A DNA stretch of 64,000 bases from JABDCI01 sp964475835 (GCA_964475835.1 CAYYYL010000002.1:1-64000), one strand, 5' to 3'. Positions 25,070 through 34,320 are shown, numbered from the stretch's first letter. Numbers and translations: made by a program. The notes: a model not told the origin generated them from the sequence alone.

Positions 25070-25648
25070 TTATGAGCGGTTCTTTGTTCGTTTTTTTGAA
25101 AATGATTTTCTTTTTGTGAGACCCGATTTTGCACGATGTTCATTTGCCAGAAGGATGTAACGTTCCGCCCAGTTGCGGATGCCTGTTCTTTCCTGGGTTG
25201 TCAACGGACGAATTGCCCGGGCGGGTGATCCGTAGACAAGGGAGCCTGCAGGAATCCGGGTGTTTTGTGTAACGAGAGCTCCGGCTCCAATGATGCATTG
25301 GTCCCCGATTTCGCTTCCGTCGAGGATGATGGCGCCCATTCCGATGAGGCATTCATTTCCGATGGTGCAGGCGTGAACGACCGCGGAATGTCCGATCGTG
25401 GTGTAGGTTCCAATTCTGCAGGGCAATTCATCGGCGTTGTGGAGGACTGCAGCATCCTGAACGTTGCTGCCTTCTCCAAGGTAGACGGGTTCCACATCAC
25501 CGCGAAGGACGGCCCCATGCCATATGCTCGTATTCGGACCTAAGATTACATGTCCGGAAAGATGGGATCCCGAAGCAAGAAAGGTGGTGGCGTGCTTTTG
25601 GACGCCGAGGGCAAGATGTCGTCGCACCCTTGCCTCGAAGGCGGTCAT
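25070..25648 (-). CDS. Gamma-carbonic anhydrase family protein (left-handed beta helix)
   Basis: The 192-residue protein is built from hexapeptide repeats (HVILGPNTSIWHGAVLRGDVEPVYLGEGSNVQ). The three metal-ligand His are in the expected places: VLHNADE and GHSAVVHACTIG. This matches the YrdA/PaaY gamma-carbonic anhydrase group of trimeric, usually zinc-binding proteins; activity in this group is variable. Start ATG at 25648 (MTAFEARVRRH); GTG at 25672 would add eight residues. The Lys/Arg-rich tail (KRKSFSKKRTKNRS) is unusual. Confidence 0.85.
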   Translation of the reverse strand: MTAFEARVRRHLALGVQKHATTFLASGSHLSGHVILGPNTSIWHGAVLRGDVEPVYLGEGSNVQDAAVLHNADELPCRIGTYTTIGHSAVVHACTIGNECLIGMGAIILDGSEIGDQCIIGAGALVTQNTRIPAGSLVYGSPARAIRPLTTQERTGIRNWAERYILLANEHRAKSGLTKRKSFSKKRTKNRS

Positions 25649-25687
25649 GTCCGAGGAAAGGGAGAACGCCACGGGAAAAGCTTGAGG

Positions 25688-26356
25688 TTAAAACCGATAG
25701 CCAATGGTGATCTCGGGGCCGGCCACGTCAATCGCACGGTTTTTGCGTGCTGGTTCGGAAAGCCCGGCGTTTGAGAAGTGACTGTAAAATGCGGCAAGCC
25801 GCAGAAACCATGCTTCATTGATGTCGTAACGGGTGCCTGCACCAATGCCGAAATTAAAGGAAAAGTCCTGTCCCTGGCCCACTTGTTTGGTTCCTTCCGT
25901 GATCCCGCGTGAGTCGTTGAATCCAAAACCCACATCCCCTTCAATAAAGGGAACAAATTTCCAGCCGGGACGGACGAAATTATACCGGGGACCATATTGC
26001 ATGCCGATAAAACGCGATTCGTAACCATGAATCACCGCCATGCCGTAGGTTCGAAAATTGAATTCCGTGTAGCCACGAAAAATGCCTCCGGCAAAATTGT
26101 CGAGGGAGATATCATCGATTTTTAGGGAGGCAGTCGATTCCCCGGGTACCATAGTATATCCTTTGAGGTCCGTTCGGACGTCCCCAAGAAGAAGTCCGCC
26201 CCCTGTCTCCACGGACCATGTGTAGTCCTTGAACGACTCTTTCATTTGGGGCGTGGTGGTGTGAAATTTCTTTTTAACGACTGGAGAATTTTCTGCCTGC
26301 GCCGTCAAGGCGGTCGTCAAAAACAAAAACAGAATGAGGGATTTGGCGTTCTTCAT
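25688..26356 (-). CDS. Outer-membrane beta-barrel, PagL-like lipid A deacylase
   Basis: The 222-residue protein has a signal peptide (MKNAKSLILFLFLTTALTAQA) and alternating beta strands ending in an aromatic residue (ITIGYRF), typical of an outer-membrane barrel. The C-terminal region (DFSFNFGIGAGTRYDINEAWFLRLAAFYSHFSNAGL) resembles PagL: YSHFSNA carries the His-x-Ser of its active site. PagL removes the 3-O acyl chain of lipid A. The putative acidic third residue is not certain, so enzyme activity is likely but unproven. Confidence 0.65.
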   Translation of the reverse strand: MKNAKSLILFLFLTTALTAQAENSPVVKKKFHTTTPQMKESFKDYTWSVETGGGLLLGDVRTDLKGYTMVPGESTASLKIDDISLDNFAGGIFRGYTEFNFRTYGMAVIHGYESRFIGMQYGPRYNFVRPGWKFVPFIEGDVGFGFNDSRGITEGTKQVGQGQDFSFNFGIGAGTRYDINEAWFLRLAAFYSHFSNAGLSEPARKNRAIDVAGPEITIGYRF

Positions 26357-26474
26357 AAAGCGTTCGATCTTCAAGATATGGATCCGGAATTCAAGCCGAA
26401 AAGTCCTTCTGAAATGGAGTAGGGTAAGTGCCTCTCTTACAGTGACTTGAGAAAAGGGTCAATCGAAAAGAGGG

Positions 26475-26780
26475 TCATTCGGGTGCTTCCGCCAGGTCGT
26501 TATAGAGGGATTGGATGGCTTCCACGGCCTCATTCACGGTGCTGGTTTTTCTGGATTCGAGGAGTTGTTTCCCGAATTCGATGGCCTCGATGGCGATTCC
26601 TGCGTTGGAGTTGCTGAAGGCGTCATGTTCGGAAAACCAGTCAAAGAGTGATTTTACGTTTTCCTGGGCGTCGTCGGCCGTCATGCTGCTTTGGCGGATG
26701 GAGAGAAGATGGCTTCCGAAGCTGATGCAAGCTTGAGCGACCATGGAGCGTCGTTCCAAATCTGTTTTGGGAGTGGCCAA
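26475..26780 (-). CDS. Small helical protein, unknown function
   Basis: A 101-residue soluble protein (MATPKTDLERRSMVAQACISFGSHLLSIRQ...). It is predicted all-helical with no signal peptide and Glu/Asp-rich. It starts 5 bp after the S41-like gene, so it is cotranscribed with purD-purE. No family is recognised. Confidence 0.6.
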   Translation of the reverse strand: MATPKTDLERRSMVAQACISFGSHLLSIRQSSMTADDAQENVKSLFDWFSEHDAFSNSNAGIAIEAIEFGKQLLESRKTSTVNEAVEAIQSLYNDLAEAPE

Positions 26781-26785
26781 GGGGG

Positions 26786-27949
26786 TCAGCTTTTCTTGCT
26801 CGTGAATACGCCCGAGAAGGGTTTCTCTGTGGTGGTGAGGTCCAGGTTTTCGACGGTCTTCAAGAAATCGATGGCACGCAGAAGGACCATGTCCTGATTG
26901 GATGCGGGTCCTTCGGATTCCTTCTTTTCTTTCTCACGAGTCAAAGGGGGAGGGGTGGTTTTTCCGGTAAGGATGGCTTCACTGAATTGGTGCTCCTCGG
27001 GTTTGAAGTCCGGGCTAATAAACGGTTTTTCAAAAATCTGCTTTTCTAACGCCATGTCCATGGTGACTTTTACATCGGGTTTCAATCCCTTCAGGAAAAG
27101 GTCGTTTCCGCTGGGAAGGCGGATTTTGCCCGTGGCGAGGCGTAGGATCTGTCCGTTTGACAATTTGAGGTCGGAAGTTTCAAAGGCGCGCCCTGCGGTC
27201 TCCGAGGAACCGATGACAAGAGCTCTGGCGTTCTCTTCAAGGACGGCAGCGAGGACTTCCGCGGCTTCTTTCGTTTCAGCGTTGATCAGAACCACAAGGG
27301 GAAGATTTGTGTTCCAAGTCGAGGGAGCGGGTTCGAGGGATTCAACTCCTCCGACCCGTTGAATCTGGAACAGAGGACTTGTGGCTCCCACGAAAAGAGA
27401 TGTGGCATTTCGTACCGCGGCGAATGCAGTTCCTTTTGAAAAACGAAGGTCCAGAATCAACCCCTTAATCGAGGAAGGCTGTTTCGTCAGTTTGGTCAAC
27501 TCCACCGTCATTTGCTTCACGGCATCTTGGTCGATGGTTTCGCAGCGAAGATATCCGATGGTTGACTGTAGAATGGTGATGCTGTTCACCGCCGGCCGTG
27601 GGGTTTCGATTCGGGCGACGGAATTGCTGTCGAGAAGAATGGCGGATTGATTGAGGGAGGTCAGAACGCCTTGAATGGCTGCCTGATTGATTTTTTTGGA
27701 AGTGAGCAGGGCGGGATCCGCGTATTTTGACTGAAGTAAATCAAGAATTTCCTGATTGAGGGCCCGATCCGGTTGGGTGCTTATTGCGATCGTATTGGTC
27801 GAAGCGGTGCCTGATTCGGCCACCTTTTTGACATCCGGAGGAGATTTTTTTGATTCTTTAACCGGATCGGGTGCGCTTCCGGCTGCCAACGCAACGAGGG
27901 CAATCGCCGGCAGAAGGTGTCGGTATGGGAATGGGCGCCCCATAAACAT
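26786..27949 (-). CDS. Exported S41/C-terminal-processing-peptidase-like protein, catalytic residues missing
   Basis: A 387-residue protein with a hydrophobic N-terminus (signal or anchor) and an S41-type core: the strand LILDLRFSKGTAFAAV, then LVVLINAETKEAAEVLAAVLEENARALVIGSSETAGRA. In active CtpA/Tsp enzymes the second region is N-x-x-(S/T)-A-S-A-S-E and GxxTxGK. Here the nucleophile Ser is replaced (NAETKEAAE) and the catalytic Lys is not in place (AGRA). No PDZ domain is evident. It is therefore likely a non-catalytic homologue. The ATG at 27949 overlaps the TGA of purE (TGATG), so it is coupled to purine genes. Confidence 0.7.
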   Translation of the reverse strand: MFMGRPFPYRHLLPAIALVALAAGSAPDPVKESKKSPPDVKKVAESGTASTNTIAISTQPDRALNQEILDLLQSKYADPALLTSKKINQAAIQGVLTSLNQSAILLDSNSVARIETPRPAVNSITILQSTIGYLRCETIDQDAVKQMTVELTKLTKQPSSIKGLILDLRFSKGTAFAAVRNATSLFVGATSPLFQIQRVGGVESLEPAPSTWNTNLPLVVLINAETKEAAEVLAAVLEENARALVIGSSETAGRAFETSDLKLSNGQILRLATGKIRLPSGNDLFLKGLKPDVKVTMDMALEKQIFEKPFISPDFKPEEHQFSEAILTGKTTPPPLTREKEKKESEGPASNQDMVLLRAIDFLKTVENLDLTTTEKPFSGVFTSKKS

Positions 27950-28446
27950 CAAAGTTTTTCCTGAAGTTCACGATCGGCTTTTTCCACTTTTCTACGCATG
28001 GAAGCCTTGTAGTCTTTGAGCTGCTTTTGCAGCTTTTCATCGGCAACGGCAAGGATTTGAACCGCAAGGAGGGCGGCATTGACAGCCCCGAACTTACCGA
28101 TGGCAACCGTAGCCACGGGAACCCCCGGAGGCATTTGGGCCGTGGCGTAAAGGGCGTCGACCCCCTGGAGTTCCGTCGAGGCAATGGGCACTCCGATCAC
28201 GGGAAGGGTTGTGTTGGCGGCGACGGCACCGGCAAGATGAGCGGCGCCACCCGCGGCGGCAATGAAGACCCGTACGCCACGTTTGGGGGCGCCCTGAACA
28301 AAAGCGGCGACTGCGTCGGGGGTTCGATGAGCGGACATGACTCGGATTTCATGCTCCACACCAAACTCCTGGAGGGTGGTGTGAGTCTTCTGGATGATGC
28401 TGTAATCCGAATCGCTTCCCATCAAGATGGCAACTTTGGCTTTCAT
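27949..28446 (-). CDS. purE: N5-carboxyaminoimidazole ribonucleotide mutase PurE
   Basis: The 165-residue protein shows the PurE signature: MGSDSDYSIIQKT, the SAHRTPD loop, AAAGGAAHLAGAVAANTTLPVIGVP and the TAQMPPGVPVATVAIG segment. It interconverts N5-CAIR and CAIR in purine synthesis. It sits 37 bp downstream of purD and overlaps the S41-like gene by one codon position. No purK is seen in the window, so it is not clear whether it is a class I or class II enzyme; the SAHRTP form favours class I. Confidence 0.94.
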   Translation of the reverse strand: MKAKVAILMGSDSDYSIIQKTHTTLQEFGVEHEIRVMSAHRTPDAVAAFVQGAPKRGVRVFIAAAGGAAHLAGAVAANTTLPVIGVPIASTELQGVDALYATAQMPPGVPVATVAIGKFGAVNAALLAVQILAVADEKLQKQLKDYKASMRRKVEKADRELQEKL

Positions 28447-28483
28447 GAAATAAGAGTTTAAGAGTTCTGCTTTGAATAATAGG

Positions 28484-29758
28484 CTAATTCAACGCTTTTT
28501 GACCAATGTCTCTTCGGCAATGTTTTCCGTCAAACTGAATCGTATCGGCAATGGCATATGCCCGGCGGATGGCTTGACGCAGATCCGATCCTTTTGCGGT
28601 AACGCCCAGGACTCGGCCCCCATGGGTTACAATGTGGGCTCCGTTCCTGGCTGTTCCTGCATGGAAAACAGCACCGTCGGGAATGGAGGTGCATGATTCC
28701 AGGCCCAGGATGGGATTTCCCTTTTGGAAGGTGGAGGGATATCCCCCCGCCGCGAGGACGACGCAGACGGCGGCTTCGTCACTAAATTCCAACTGGGTTT
28801 GATGGAGGCGTCCTTGCGCGGCTGCAAGAAGAACCGGGGCCAGATCGGATTTGAGACGAATCATGAGAACCTGGGTCTCGGGATCGCCGAAACGGCAGTT
28901 GTATTCCAGGATTTTCGGGCCGTCGGGCGTCAGCATCAAACCGGCGTACAGGACACCGCAGAAGGGAATTCCATCCGTTTTCAAACCTGCAAGTGTGCGG
29001 TCAAAAATTTCGGTGCGAACCCGTTGGTCGATCTCCGGGGTATAGACCGGAGCTGGCGAATAGGTTCCCATGCCCCCTGTATTGGGGCCTTCATCTCGAT
29101 CGAAAACCCGTTTGTGATCCTGAACGCTGGGAAGGACCTGATAGGTGTGTCCGTCGGTAATGGCATGAATACTGACCTCAACGCCCTGCAAACATTCCTC
29201 GATCAACACCTGTTGTCCTGCGTCCCCGAAGACACGGTCCTGCATGATCTGTTGAAGATGGATTTCGATTTCCTCCTGGCTGGTGCATATGACGACCCCC
29301 TTGCCCGCAGCGAGACCGTCGGCCTTGAGAACGAGGGGCTTGGGTTGTGATCGTGCATAGGCCAAGGCGTCGCTGTGGTTGGAAAAGGATCGGGCACGAC
29401 CTGTTGGAATATGGTGGCGCAGAAAGAATTCCTTGGAGAAGACCTTGCTTCCCTCCAGTCTTGCCGCGGACTTGGTGGGGCCGAAGATGGCGAGTTTGTG
29501 GGACAAAAACATATCGCTGATTCCATCGACGAGCGGGGCTTCGGGGCCCACCACGGTCAGGTCGACATGCCTTTGCTTCGCGAATTCAGCCACACTGGCG
29601 AGGTTTTTCAAGTCGAGTGGGGCGAGGGCAACTTTGGGATCGACGTTTGCGGCGGAATTTCCCGGAGCCCAGAATATTTGTTGGACTGTGGAGCTTTGGG
29701 AAAGCTTCCAGACGAGTGCGTGCTCGCGTCCACCGCTGCCAATCACAAGGATGTTCAT
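28484..29758 (-). CDS. purD: Phosphoribosylamine-glycine ligase PurD
   Basis: The 424-residue ATP-grasp enzyme begins MNILVIGSGGREHALVWKL and contains GPEAPLVDGISD, the ATP-grasp lid (VLKADGLAAGKGV), EGPNTGGMGTYSP and ILEYNCRFGDPETQ, all typical of PurD. It makes glycinamide ribonucleotide. The ATG at 29758 is the standard start. It is the first gene of a minus-strand run with purE and the S41-like gene. Confidence 0.96.
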   Translation of the reverse strand: MNILVIGSGGREHALVWKLSQSSTVQQIFWAPGNSAANVDPKVALAPLDLKNLASVAEFAKQRHVDLTVVGPEAPLVDGISDMFLSHKLAIFGPTKSAARLEGSKVFSKEFFLRHHIPTGRARSFSNHSDALAYARSQPKPLVLKADGLAAGKGVVICTSQEEIEIHLQQIMQDRVFGDAGQQVLIEECLQGVEVSIHAITDGHTYQVLPSVQDHKRVFDRDEGPNTGGMGTYSPAPVYTPEIDQRVRTEIFDRTLAGLKTDGIPFCGVLYAGLMLTPDGPKILEYNCRFGDPETQVLMIRLKSDLAPVLLAAAQGRLHQTQLEFSDEAAVCVVLAAGGYPSTFQKGNPILGLESCTSIPDGAVFHAGTARNGAHIVTHGGRVLGVTAKGSDLRQAIRRAYAIADTIQFDGKHCRRDIGQKALN

Positions 29759-29942
29759 AACCTGTAGGAATCCCGTGGGTAACAAATTGGATCTGAAAAG
29801 GCAACGGAAGACCGACTGGAATCAGTCTGAAAATGGGGGGGCACGACCTGTTCATGAGAAAAGGTGGTCATGCGGTTCCCCACAAGGGAGGTGATTCTAA
29901 ATAGGCTTGGCTCGTTCGGGTTTCCCGTTACCATGATGTGGC

Positions 29943-31025
29943 ATGTTGCACCCGAACCCGCATCTCGACCGTCTTCCGGTTTACGAGCCGGGACGTCCCA
30001 TTGAGGATGTCGCCCGTGATCTTAACATGGATCCTGCGTCCATCATCAAGCTTGCCTCGAATGAAAATCCATTGGGCCCATCCCCCAGGGCTATTCAGGC
30101 GATTCAGGAATCGGCAATCCGGGTTCACTTCTATCCAGACGGGAATGGATACCTCCTGCGTTCAGCAATCGCAAAAAAAAACGGGGTTGAGATCGAACAG
30201 GTGGTATTAGGTAATGGCTCCAACGAAATTATCGAATTCGTCGGACACGCATTTCTTTCCCCTGGAGATGAGATGGTCATCTCGCAGTATGCTTTTGCGG
30301 TGTATGAGCTCGTGGGGAGGTTGTTTCAGGCTGTGATTCACGAGGTTCCTTCAAAAAATTTTGGCCATGATCTGCCCGGAATGCTCCAGGCGATCACGCC
30401 CAAAACCCGGGTGGTCTTTGTGGCGAATCCCAACAATCCGACTGGAACTGTGGTTTCTTCGACCAAACTCCAGGAATTCATCATGCAAGTGCCCGATCAC
30501 TGTTTGGTGGTGGTGGATGAAGCTTATCAGGAATTTTTGACTGACCGGCTCGACACGACGGGGCTCATTGAGAAGAAGGCGAACCTTCTCGTGATGCGGA
30601 CCTTTTCCAAGGCCCAGGGATTGGCGGGGTTGCGCATCGGGTATGGGATTGCCCATCGCCATGTGACGGCTCAACTGCAGAAGGTTCGACAACCTTTTCA
30701 GGCAAATCTACCCGCTCAGGCGGCTGCTGTGGCCGCTCTTGAGGACGGGGTGCATGTGGCGAAAACCGTGGAGGTCGTTCTGTCTGGGCGGGCCTGGCTG
30801 GAATCGGAGTTTAAGCGCCGCCGGCTGGACTATGTCCCCTCCAGTGGAAATTTCGTCCTGGTAAAGGTTGGTGATGGAAAAAAAATGTTTGAGGCATTGA
30901 TGCGGCAAGGAGTGATTGTGCGGCCGATGCACGGGTATAAACTATCGGAATGGATTCGTGTGACCGTGGGAACAAGCGAGGACAACAAGCGGTTCATGGA
31001 GGCGCTGGATGTTTCCTTGAGATGA
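29943..31025 (+). CDS. hisC: Histidinol-phosphate aminotransferase HisC
   Basis: The 360-residue PLP aminotransferase has the HisC landmarks LASNENPLGPSP, YPDGNGYLLRSAIA, VFVANPNNPTGT, VVDEAYQEF and the PLP lysine in TFSKAQGLAGLRIGY (Lys223), with a final IRVTVGTSEDNKRF. It transaminates imidazole-acetol phosphate in histidine synthesis; such enzymes may also act on aromatic substrates. Divergent from purD across a 184-bp intergenic region in which I see no other feature. Confidence 0.94.
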   Translation: MLHPNPHLDRLPVYEPGRPIEDVARDLNMDPASIIKLASNENPLGPSPRAIQAIQESAIRVHFYPDGNGYLLRSAIAKKNGVEIEQVVLGNGSNEIIEFVGHAFLSPGDEMVISQYAFAVYELVGRLFQAVIHEVPSKNFGHDLPGMLQAITPKTRVVFVANPNNPTGTVVSSTKLQEFIMQVPDHCLVVVDEAYQEFLTDRLDTTGLIEKKANLLVMRTFSKAQGLAGLRIGYGIAHRHVTAQLQKVRQPFQANLPAQAAAVAALEDGVHVAKTVEVVLSGRAWLESEFKRRRLDYVPSSGNFVLVKVGDGKKMFEALMRQGVIVRPMHGYKLSEWIRVTVGTSEDNKRFMEALDVSLR

Positions 31026-31088
31026 ATTTCGTTTGCGCGTTCCCTTTCAAACCGTTAGAACTTCGATCGAAGCCTTAAACCCCCCGGT

Positions 31089-31406
31089 ATGCCAACGTAC
31101 GAATACGAATGTCAGAAATGTCGCAAAAAGTTCGAATTCGCCCAATCCATGAAGGATCCGGCATTGAAGACGTGCCCCAAGGAGGCCTGTTGCATGCGAT
31201 CCTGGGGGAAGGGGAAGGTTCGGAGGCTTTTAAGTGCAGGGGCTGGCCTGATTTTTAAAGGCAGCGGCTTCTACATCACCGACTATCGAAGCGAGGGCTA
31301 CAAGGCGGCGGCGAAGAAGGAAAAGGAAGGGGCTTCTCCGAAAAAGGACAGTGACAGTGGAGCGAAAAAAGAAACCAAAAAGCATACTCAACCATCCTCC
31401 AAATGA
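31089..31406 (+). CDS. FmdB-family zinc-ribbon protein
   Basis: The 105-residue protein starts MPTYEYECQKCRKKFEF and continues to a second Cys cluster (KTCPKEACCMR), then the LLSAGAGLIFKGSGFYITDY segment. This is the FmdB putative regulatory zinc ribbon. The C-terminal 40 residues are a Lys/Ser/Glu-rich tail. Its TGA overlaps the ATG of the next zinc-ribbon gene (ATGA). Biological role of the family is poorly known. Confidence 0.85.
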   Translation: MPTYEYECQKCRKKFEFAQSMKDPALKTCPKEACCMRSWGKGKVRRLLSAGAGLIFKGSGFYITDYRSEGYKAAAKKEKEGASPKKDSDSGAKKETKKHTQPSSK

Positions 31407-32134
31407 TTATTTGTCCCAAATGCCAGTACGATAACGATCTTGGCCGTATTTTCTGTGCCAAATGTGGAGAAAAGCTGGATATCAGCCGGGTGCGGGCGCC
31501 CAGTAGTGTCCGGCGTCGTGCAAAGTCCGGGCGAAACATGAGTTTTCAAAAAATGTTCTCCATCGCCCTCAAGAAAATGTTCAAGGTGGCGATTCTTGCG
31601 GCCGTTTGCTCGATTGTCAGCATGCTCCTGCTGTCCCCGAAAGTGCAACGAAAGGACTTTTCTGTTTCCAGCCTGGAGTCTTTTCAGGCGAAGCGTGCGA
31701 AACTTGACGATGCTAGTTCGACAGAGCAACAGCTCAAGTTTACATTCACCGAGGGGGAGATTAATTCGGCCATTGCCCAGGCCATCAGCAATAGCAACAA
31801 GGCCGAGGCCGCGAATCCCAATTTGATCAAGTTGGAGTCCATGTACTTTGCGTTGGAGGATGGAGCGGCGGTGGTGACTTTTCACAATAAATGGCGATGG
31901 TTTCGCCTGTCACTTCAAGAGCGTGTCACCCCCCTTCAGGTGAATGACAACTGGACGTTTCAACTCTCGACATTCTGGATTGGAAGGCTTCGACTTCCGC
32001 CTGTGATCAATAAGTTTGTGGATGATCAATATTTTTCAAAGATTTGGACAGGGTTTGTGGCTGAGAAGGGAATCATCGAGCACCTCGGTTCCCTGGAAAT
32101 CAAGCCCGGAGAGGCCCACCTGACGACCAAGTAG
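31403..32134 (+). CDS. Zinc-ribbon membrane protein, unknown function
   Basis: A 243-residue protein with an N-terminal CPKCQYDNDLGRIFCAKCG zinc ribbon, a basic stretch, one transmembrane helix (AILAAVCSIVSMLLL, about residues 65-82) and a C-terminal extracytoplasmic domain of about 160 residues (LKFTFTEGEINSAIAQAIS...). The Cys ribbon is probably cytoplasmic. It is coupled to the FmdB gene (ATGA overlap) and followed 14 bp later by another exported protein, so the three form an operon. No function can be named. Confidence 0.72.
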   Translation: MIICPKCQYDNDLGRIFCAKCGEKLDISRVRAPSSVRRRAKSGRNMSFQKMFSIALKKMFKVAILAAVCSIVSMLLLSPKVQRKDFSVSSLESFQAKRAKLDDASSTEQQLKFTFTEGEINSAIAQAISNSNKAEAANPNLIKLESMYFALEDGAAVVTFHNKWRWFRLSLQERVTPLQVNDNWTFQLSTFWIGRLRLPPVINKFVDDQYFSKIWTGFVAEKGIIEHLGSLEIKPGEAHLTTK

Positions 32135-32148
32135 TTTTTGAGGAGAGA

Positions 32149-33288
32149 ATGAAATCATTCGCTCTCCTTGTGGTTTTCCTCTTTTCGGGGGCGGTGGTCT
32201 GTTTTTCCGGTGAGCCGCAGGCTCGATCGGTCAGTGTCCGGGGAAATTTTTCAGTCAGCGCGGACAGTCTTGCAATTGCGGATGAAGCGGTTCAACGGGC
32301 GACGATTGTTTTTGACCGGTTTTTGACCCGGTTAAAATTTTCGGGGCAACATGGGAAGGTGCCCATTACGGGAGTTTTGGGCTCCTCGGAGCCAAGCTTG
32401 GAGGGAAACAGCGGGTGGATCCGTGTGTTTTCCAGAAGTCCGGGCTGTAAGATTCAAATCGACTGGGGAAAGGGGATGCTTTCTCCCGAATCGTATCGAC
32501 GCACTTGGGTTCGAGCGTTTTGCATGCGGCAGGCTTTGATTTCATCAGGACTGGGGGAAGGGGATGAGAATCAGGTTGTTTCCGGAATGCCCTTTTGGCT
32601 CACCGATGGAATCGGGGCATTGTTGGAAGAACCGATGGTCGTGCAAAACATTCTGAATCGCATCACCCTTCTTGCAAAAACGGAGCCGGATCTCTCACTT
32701 GACGATTTTTGTTATGAGGTGTTGGCAAAGCCTGAGAGGGACGCATCGCGGCGTGCGATGATTGCCGGTGTTTGCGCCCGACTTCTTTCTTCGGAAGCTG
32801 GGCGAGGCCGATTCCTTCAGAATCTGGTCCTTCCCGCAGAAACATCCATCCGCACATGGCTGCAAGGGATTGTCGCCCCCAAAGATGTGGATCAATGGTG
32901 GAATGAATTTTGGATGGAACAAAGAGGGCAGTTCTCTGTCTTAAGACTTTCTTCGGTTTTCAGCGAAAGGGAGTTTTTGAGGGCTGCAAATGTTCCCGTG
33001 TCTGGTGGGGAAAATTCGGTTTTGCAGGGTATTCTCCACCCATGGTATTCGACCTATCTTGAGTCGCGATTCCCTGGAGAATCCCGGGATAAGATGACCC
33101 CGCAGGATCGAGCGGATCTGGTGAGCTTGATTCATCTTCATCGCACGGCGTCCCTGGAATGGATGAATGGATTTGATGAAATACAGATGACTCGTCAGGA
33201 GCTCCTGGAGTGGGGGTGCGAGCACCCGCGTGGGGAGGCTTCTGGAGAGGGGGCTGTCCGCCGTTGGTTTGAAACTCTCGTCCGCTGA
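32149..33288 (+). CDS. Exported protein resembling a peptidase-MA fold without the HExxH motif
   Basis: A 379-residue protein with a signal peptide (MKSFALLVVFLFSGAVVCFSG). About residues 120-165 contain RTWVRAFCMRQAL and PFWLTDGIGALLEEP. The spacing resembles the HExxH...W(L/I)xEGxAxxxE arrangement of gluzincin-type metalloproteases, but the His and Glu ligands are absent. It is likely a periplasmic, non-catalytic relative. It ends the zinc-ribbon operon just before tRNA-Gly. Family assignment is tentative. Confidence 0.55.
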   Translation: MKSFALLVVFLFSGAVVCFSGEPQARSVSVRGNFSVSADSLAIADEAVQRATIVFDRFLTRLKFSGQHGKVPITGVLGSSEPSLEGNSGWIRVFSRSPGCKIQIDWGKGMLSPESYRRTWVRAFCMRQALISSGLGEGDENQVVSGMPFWLTDGIGALLEEPMVVQNILNRITLLAKTEPDLSLDDFCYEVLAKPERDASRRAMIAGVCARLLSSEAGRGRFLQNLVLPAETSIRTWLQGIVAPKDVDQWWNEFWMEQRGQFSVLRLSSVFSEREFLRAANVPVSGGENSVLQGILHPWYSTYLESRFPGESRDKMTPQDRADLVSLIHLHRTASLEWMNGFDEIQMTRQELLEWGCEHPRGEASGEGAVRRWFETLVR

Positions 33289-33336
33289 AATCGCTCTTGA
33301 ATCAGAGCTGTGATCCATTCAATATAAGACCGTCTC

Positions 33337-33410
33337 GCGGGTGTAGCTTAATGGTAAAGCTCCAGCCTTCCAAGCTGGCTACGAGGGTTCGATTCCCTTC
33401 ACCCGCTCCA
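33337..33410 (+). tRNA. tRNA-Gly (anticodon TCC)
   Basis: Acceptor GCGGGTG/CACCCGC, D arm, anticodon stem CCAGC/GCTGG with loop CTTCCAA (anticodon TCC), T loop TTCGATT, discriminator T and encoded CCA (33408-33410). Confidence 0.95.
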
Positions 33411-33624
33411 CTTTTATAATCTCATTCCTCGTTGACGGAGCGGATAAAGTTCCCCCAAAGGGAGGGCTTTTAGGATGGTGTGAGTGCTTAAAATTGAAAT
33501 TTGTTGACTATCTTCCAGATATGCAAGGGGGAATTGTTTGCATTCCCTGTTGTCATTCTACGTTTTTTTGTTTTTTGAGTTTTTCGACATGACATGAAAT
33601 CGTCGATGAGTATGGTTTGCTCTT

Positions 33625-34302
33625 ATGCGAGCCTTGACGCAGAGCCGGGCATTTACGTTGTTGGAGTTGTTGATTGTCGTAGGCATTCTTTCGATTTTCT
33701 CCGCGTTGACGGGCGGGGTGATGAAAAACATTCGTGCGCGTGCGCGGGCAACCGTGTGTTTGAACAACCTTCACCAGTTGGGCCTGGCTATTCGACTCTA
33801 TTCGAACGACAACGACGAGAGGTTTCCCTATCCAAGCAGCTATGGGTTTGGACCTGAATTCGGATGGTATCACGCGATTGATCCGTATATGTCCGGGCAG
33901 GATGTTGGATCCCAGAGAAGAAGTCTTGCTAAACAGGATCCGATTTTTGAGCGTTTTCCCCAGTCCTGGTCGACAAATGTTCATACCATCAAGATGAATC
34001 AAAATCTGGGGTACACCAATGGGGTGGCGTTTTTCGCATCCTTCACAGGGGTATCTCATCCCGAGTGGACGGTTCTTCTTTTTGATGGGAGGGCGGAACT
34101 TGATGCGCTGGTTTCTGGGGCTCCTTCGGCGGTGGCGACACGGATGGACGGAACGGAGGGACATGTTGCCCGACGGCATTCCGAACGGGCCAACGTGTTA
34201 TTTGTCGATGGTCACGCTGAATTGCGCAACGAGAAGCATCAGACTACGGGAACTATGTTGGGGTGGGAAGTGGATGGAACCAGTCTAATCTGGCAGCCGT
34301 AG
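33625..34302 (+). CDS. Prepilin-like protein with H-x9-DG motif (DUF1559-like)
   Basis: The 225-residue protein has a type IV prepilin leader (QSRAFTLLELLIVVGILSIFSAL, cleavage before Phe after a short basic leader) and ends with RHSERANVLFVDGHAE, the H-x9-DG motif common in planctomycete and verrucomicrobial prepilin-like proteins. Such proteins are processed by prepilin peptidase and probably form pseudopilus-like or secreted structures. It is convergent with the large pseudopilin operon. The 214 bp upstream, after tRNA-Gly, hold no gene I can support. Confidence 0.82.
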   Translation: MRALTQSRAFTLLELLIVVGILSIFSALTGGVMKNIRARARATVCLNNLHQLGLAIRLYSNDNDERFPYPSSYGFGPEFGWYHAIDPYMSGQDVGSQRRSLAKQDPIFERFPQSWSTNVHTIKMNQNLGYTNGVAFFASFTGVSHPEWTVLLFDGRAELDALVSGAPSAVATRMDGTEGHVARRHSERANVLFVDGHAELRNEKHQTTGTMLGWEVDGTSLIWQP

Positions 34303-34320
34303 AGTCGGACCTGCAAGTTT

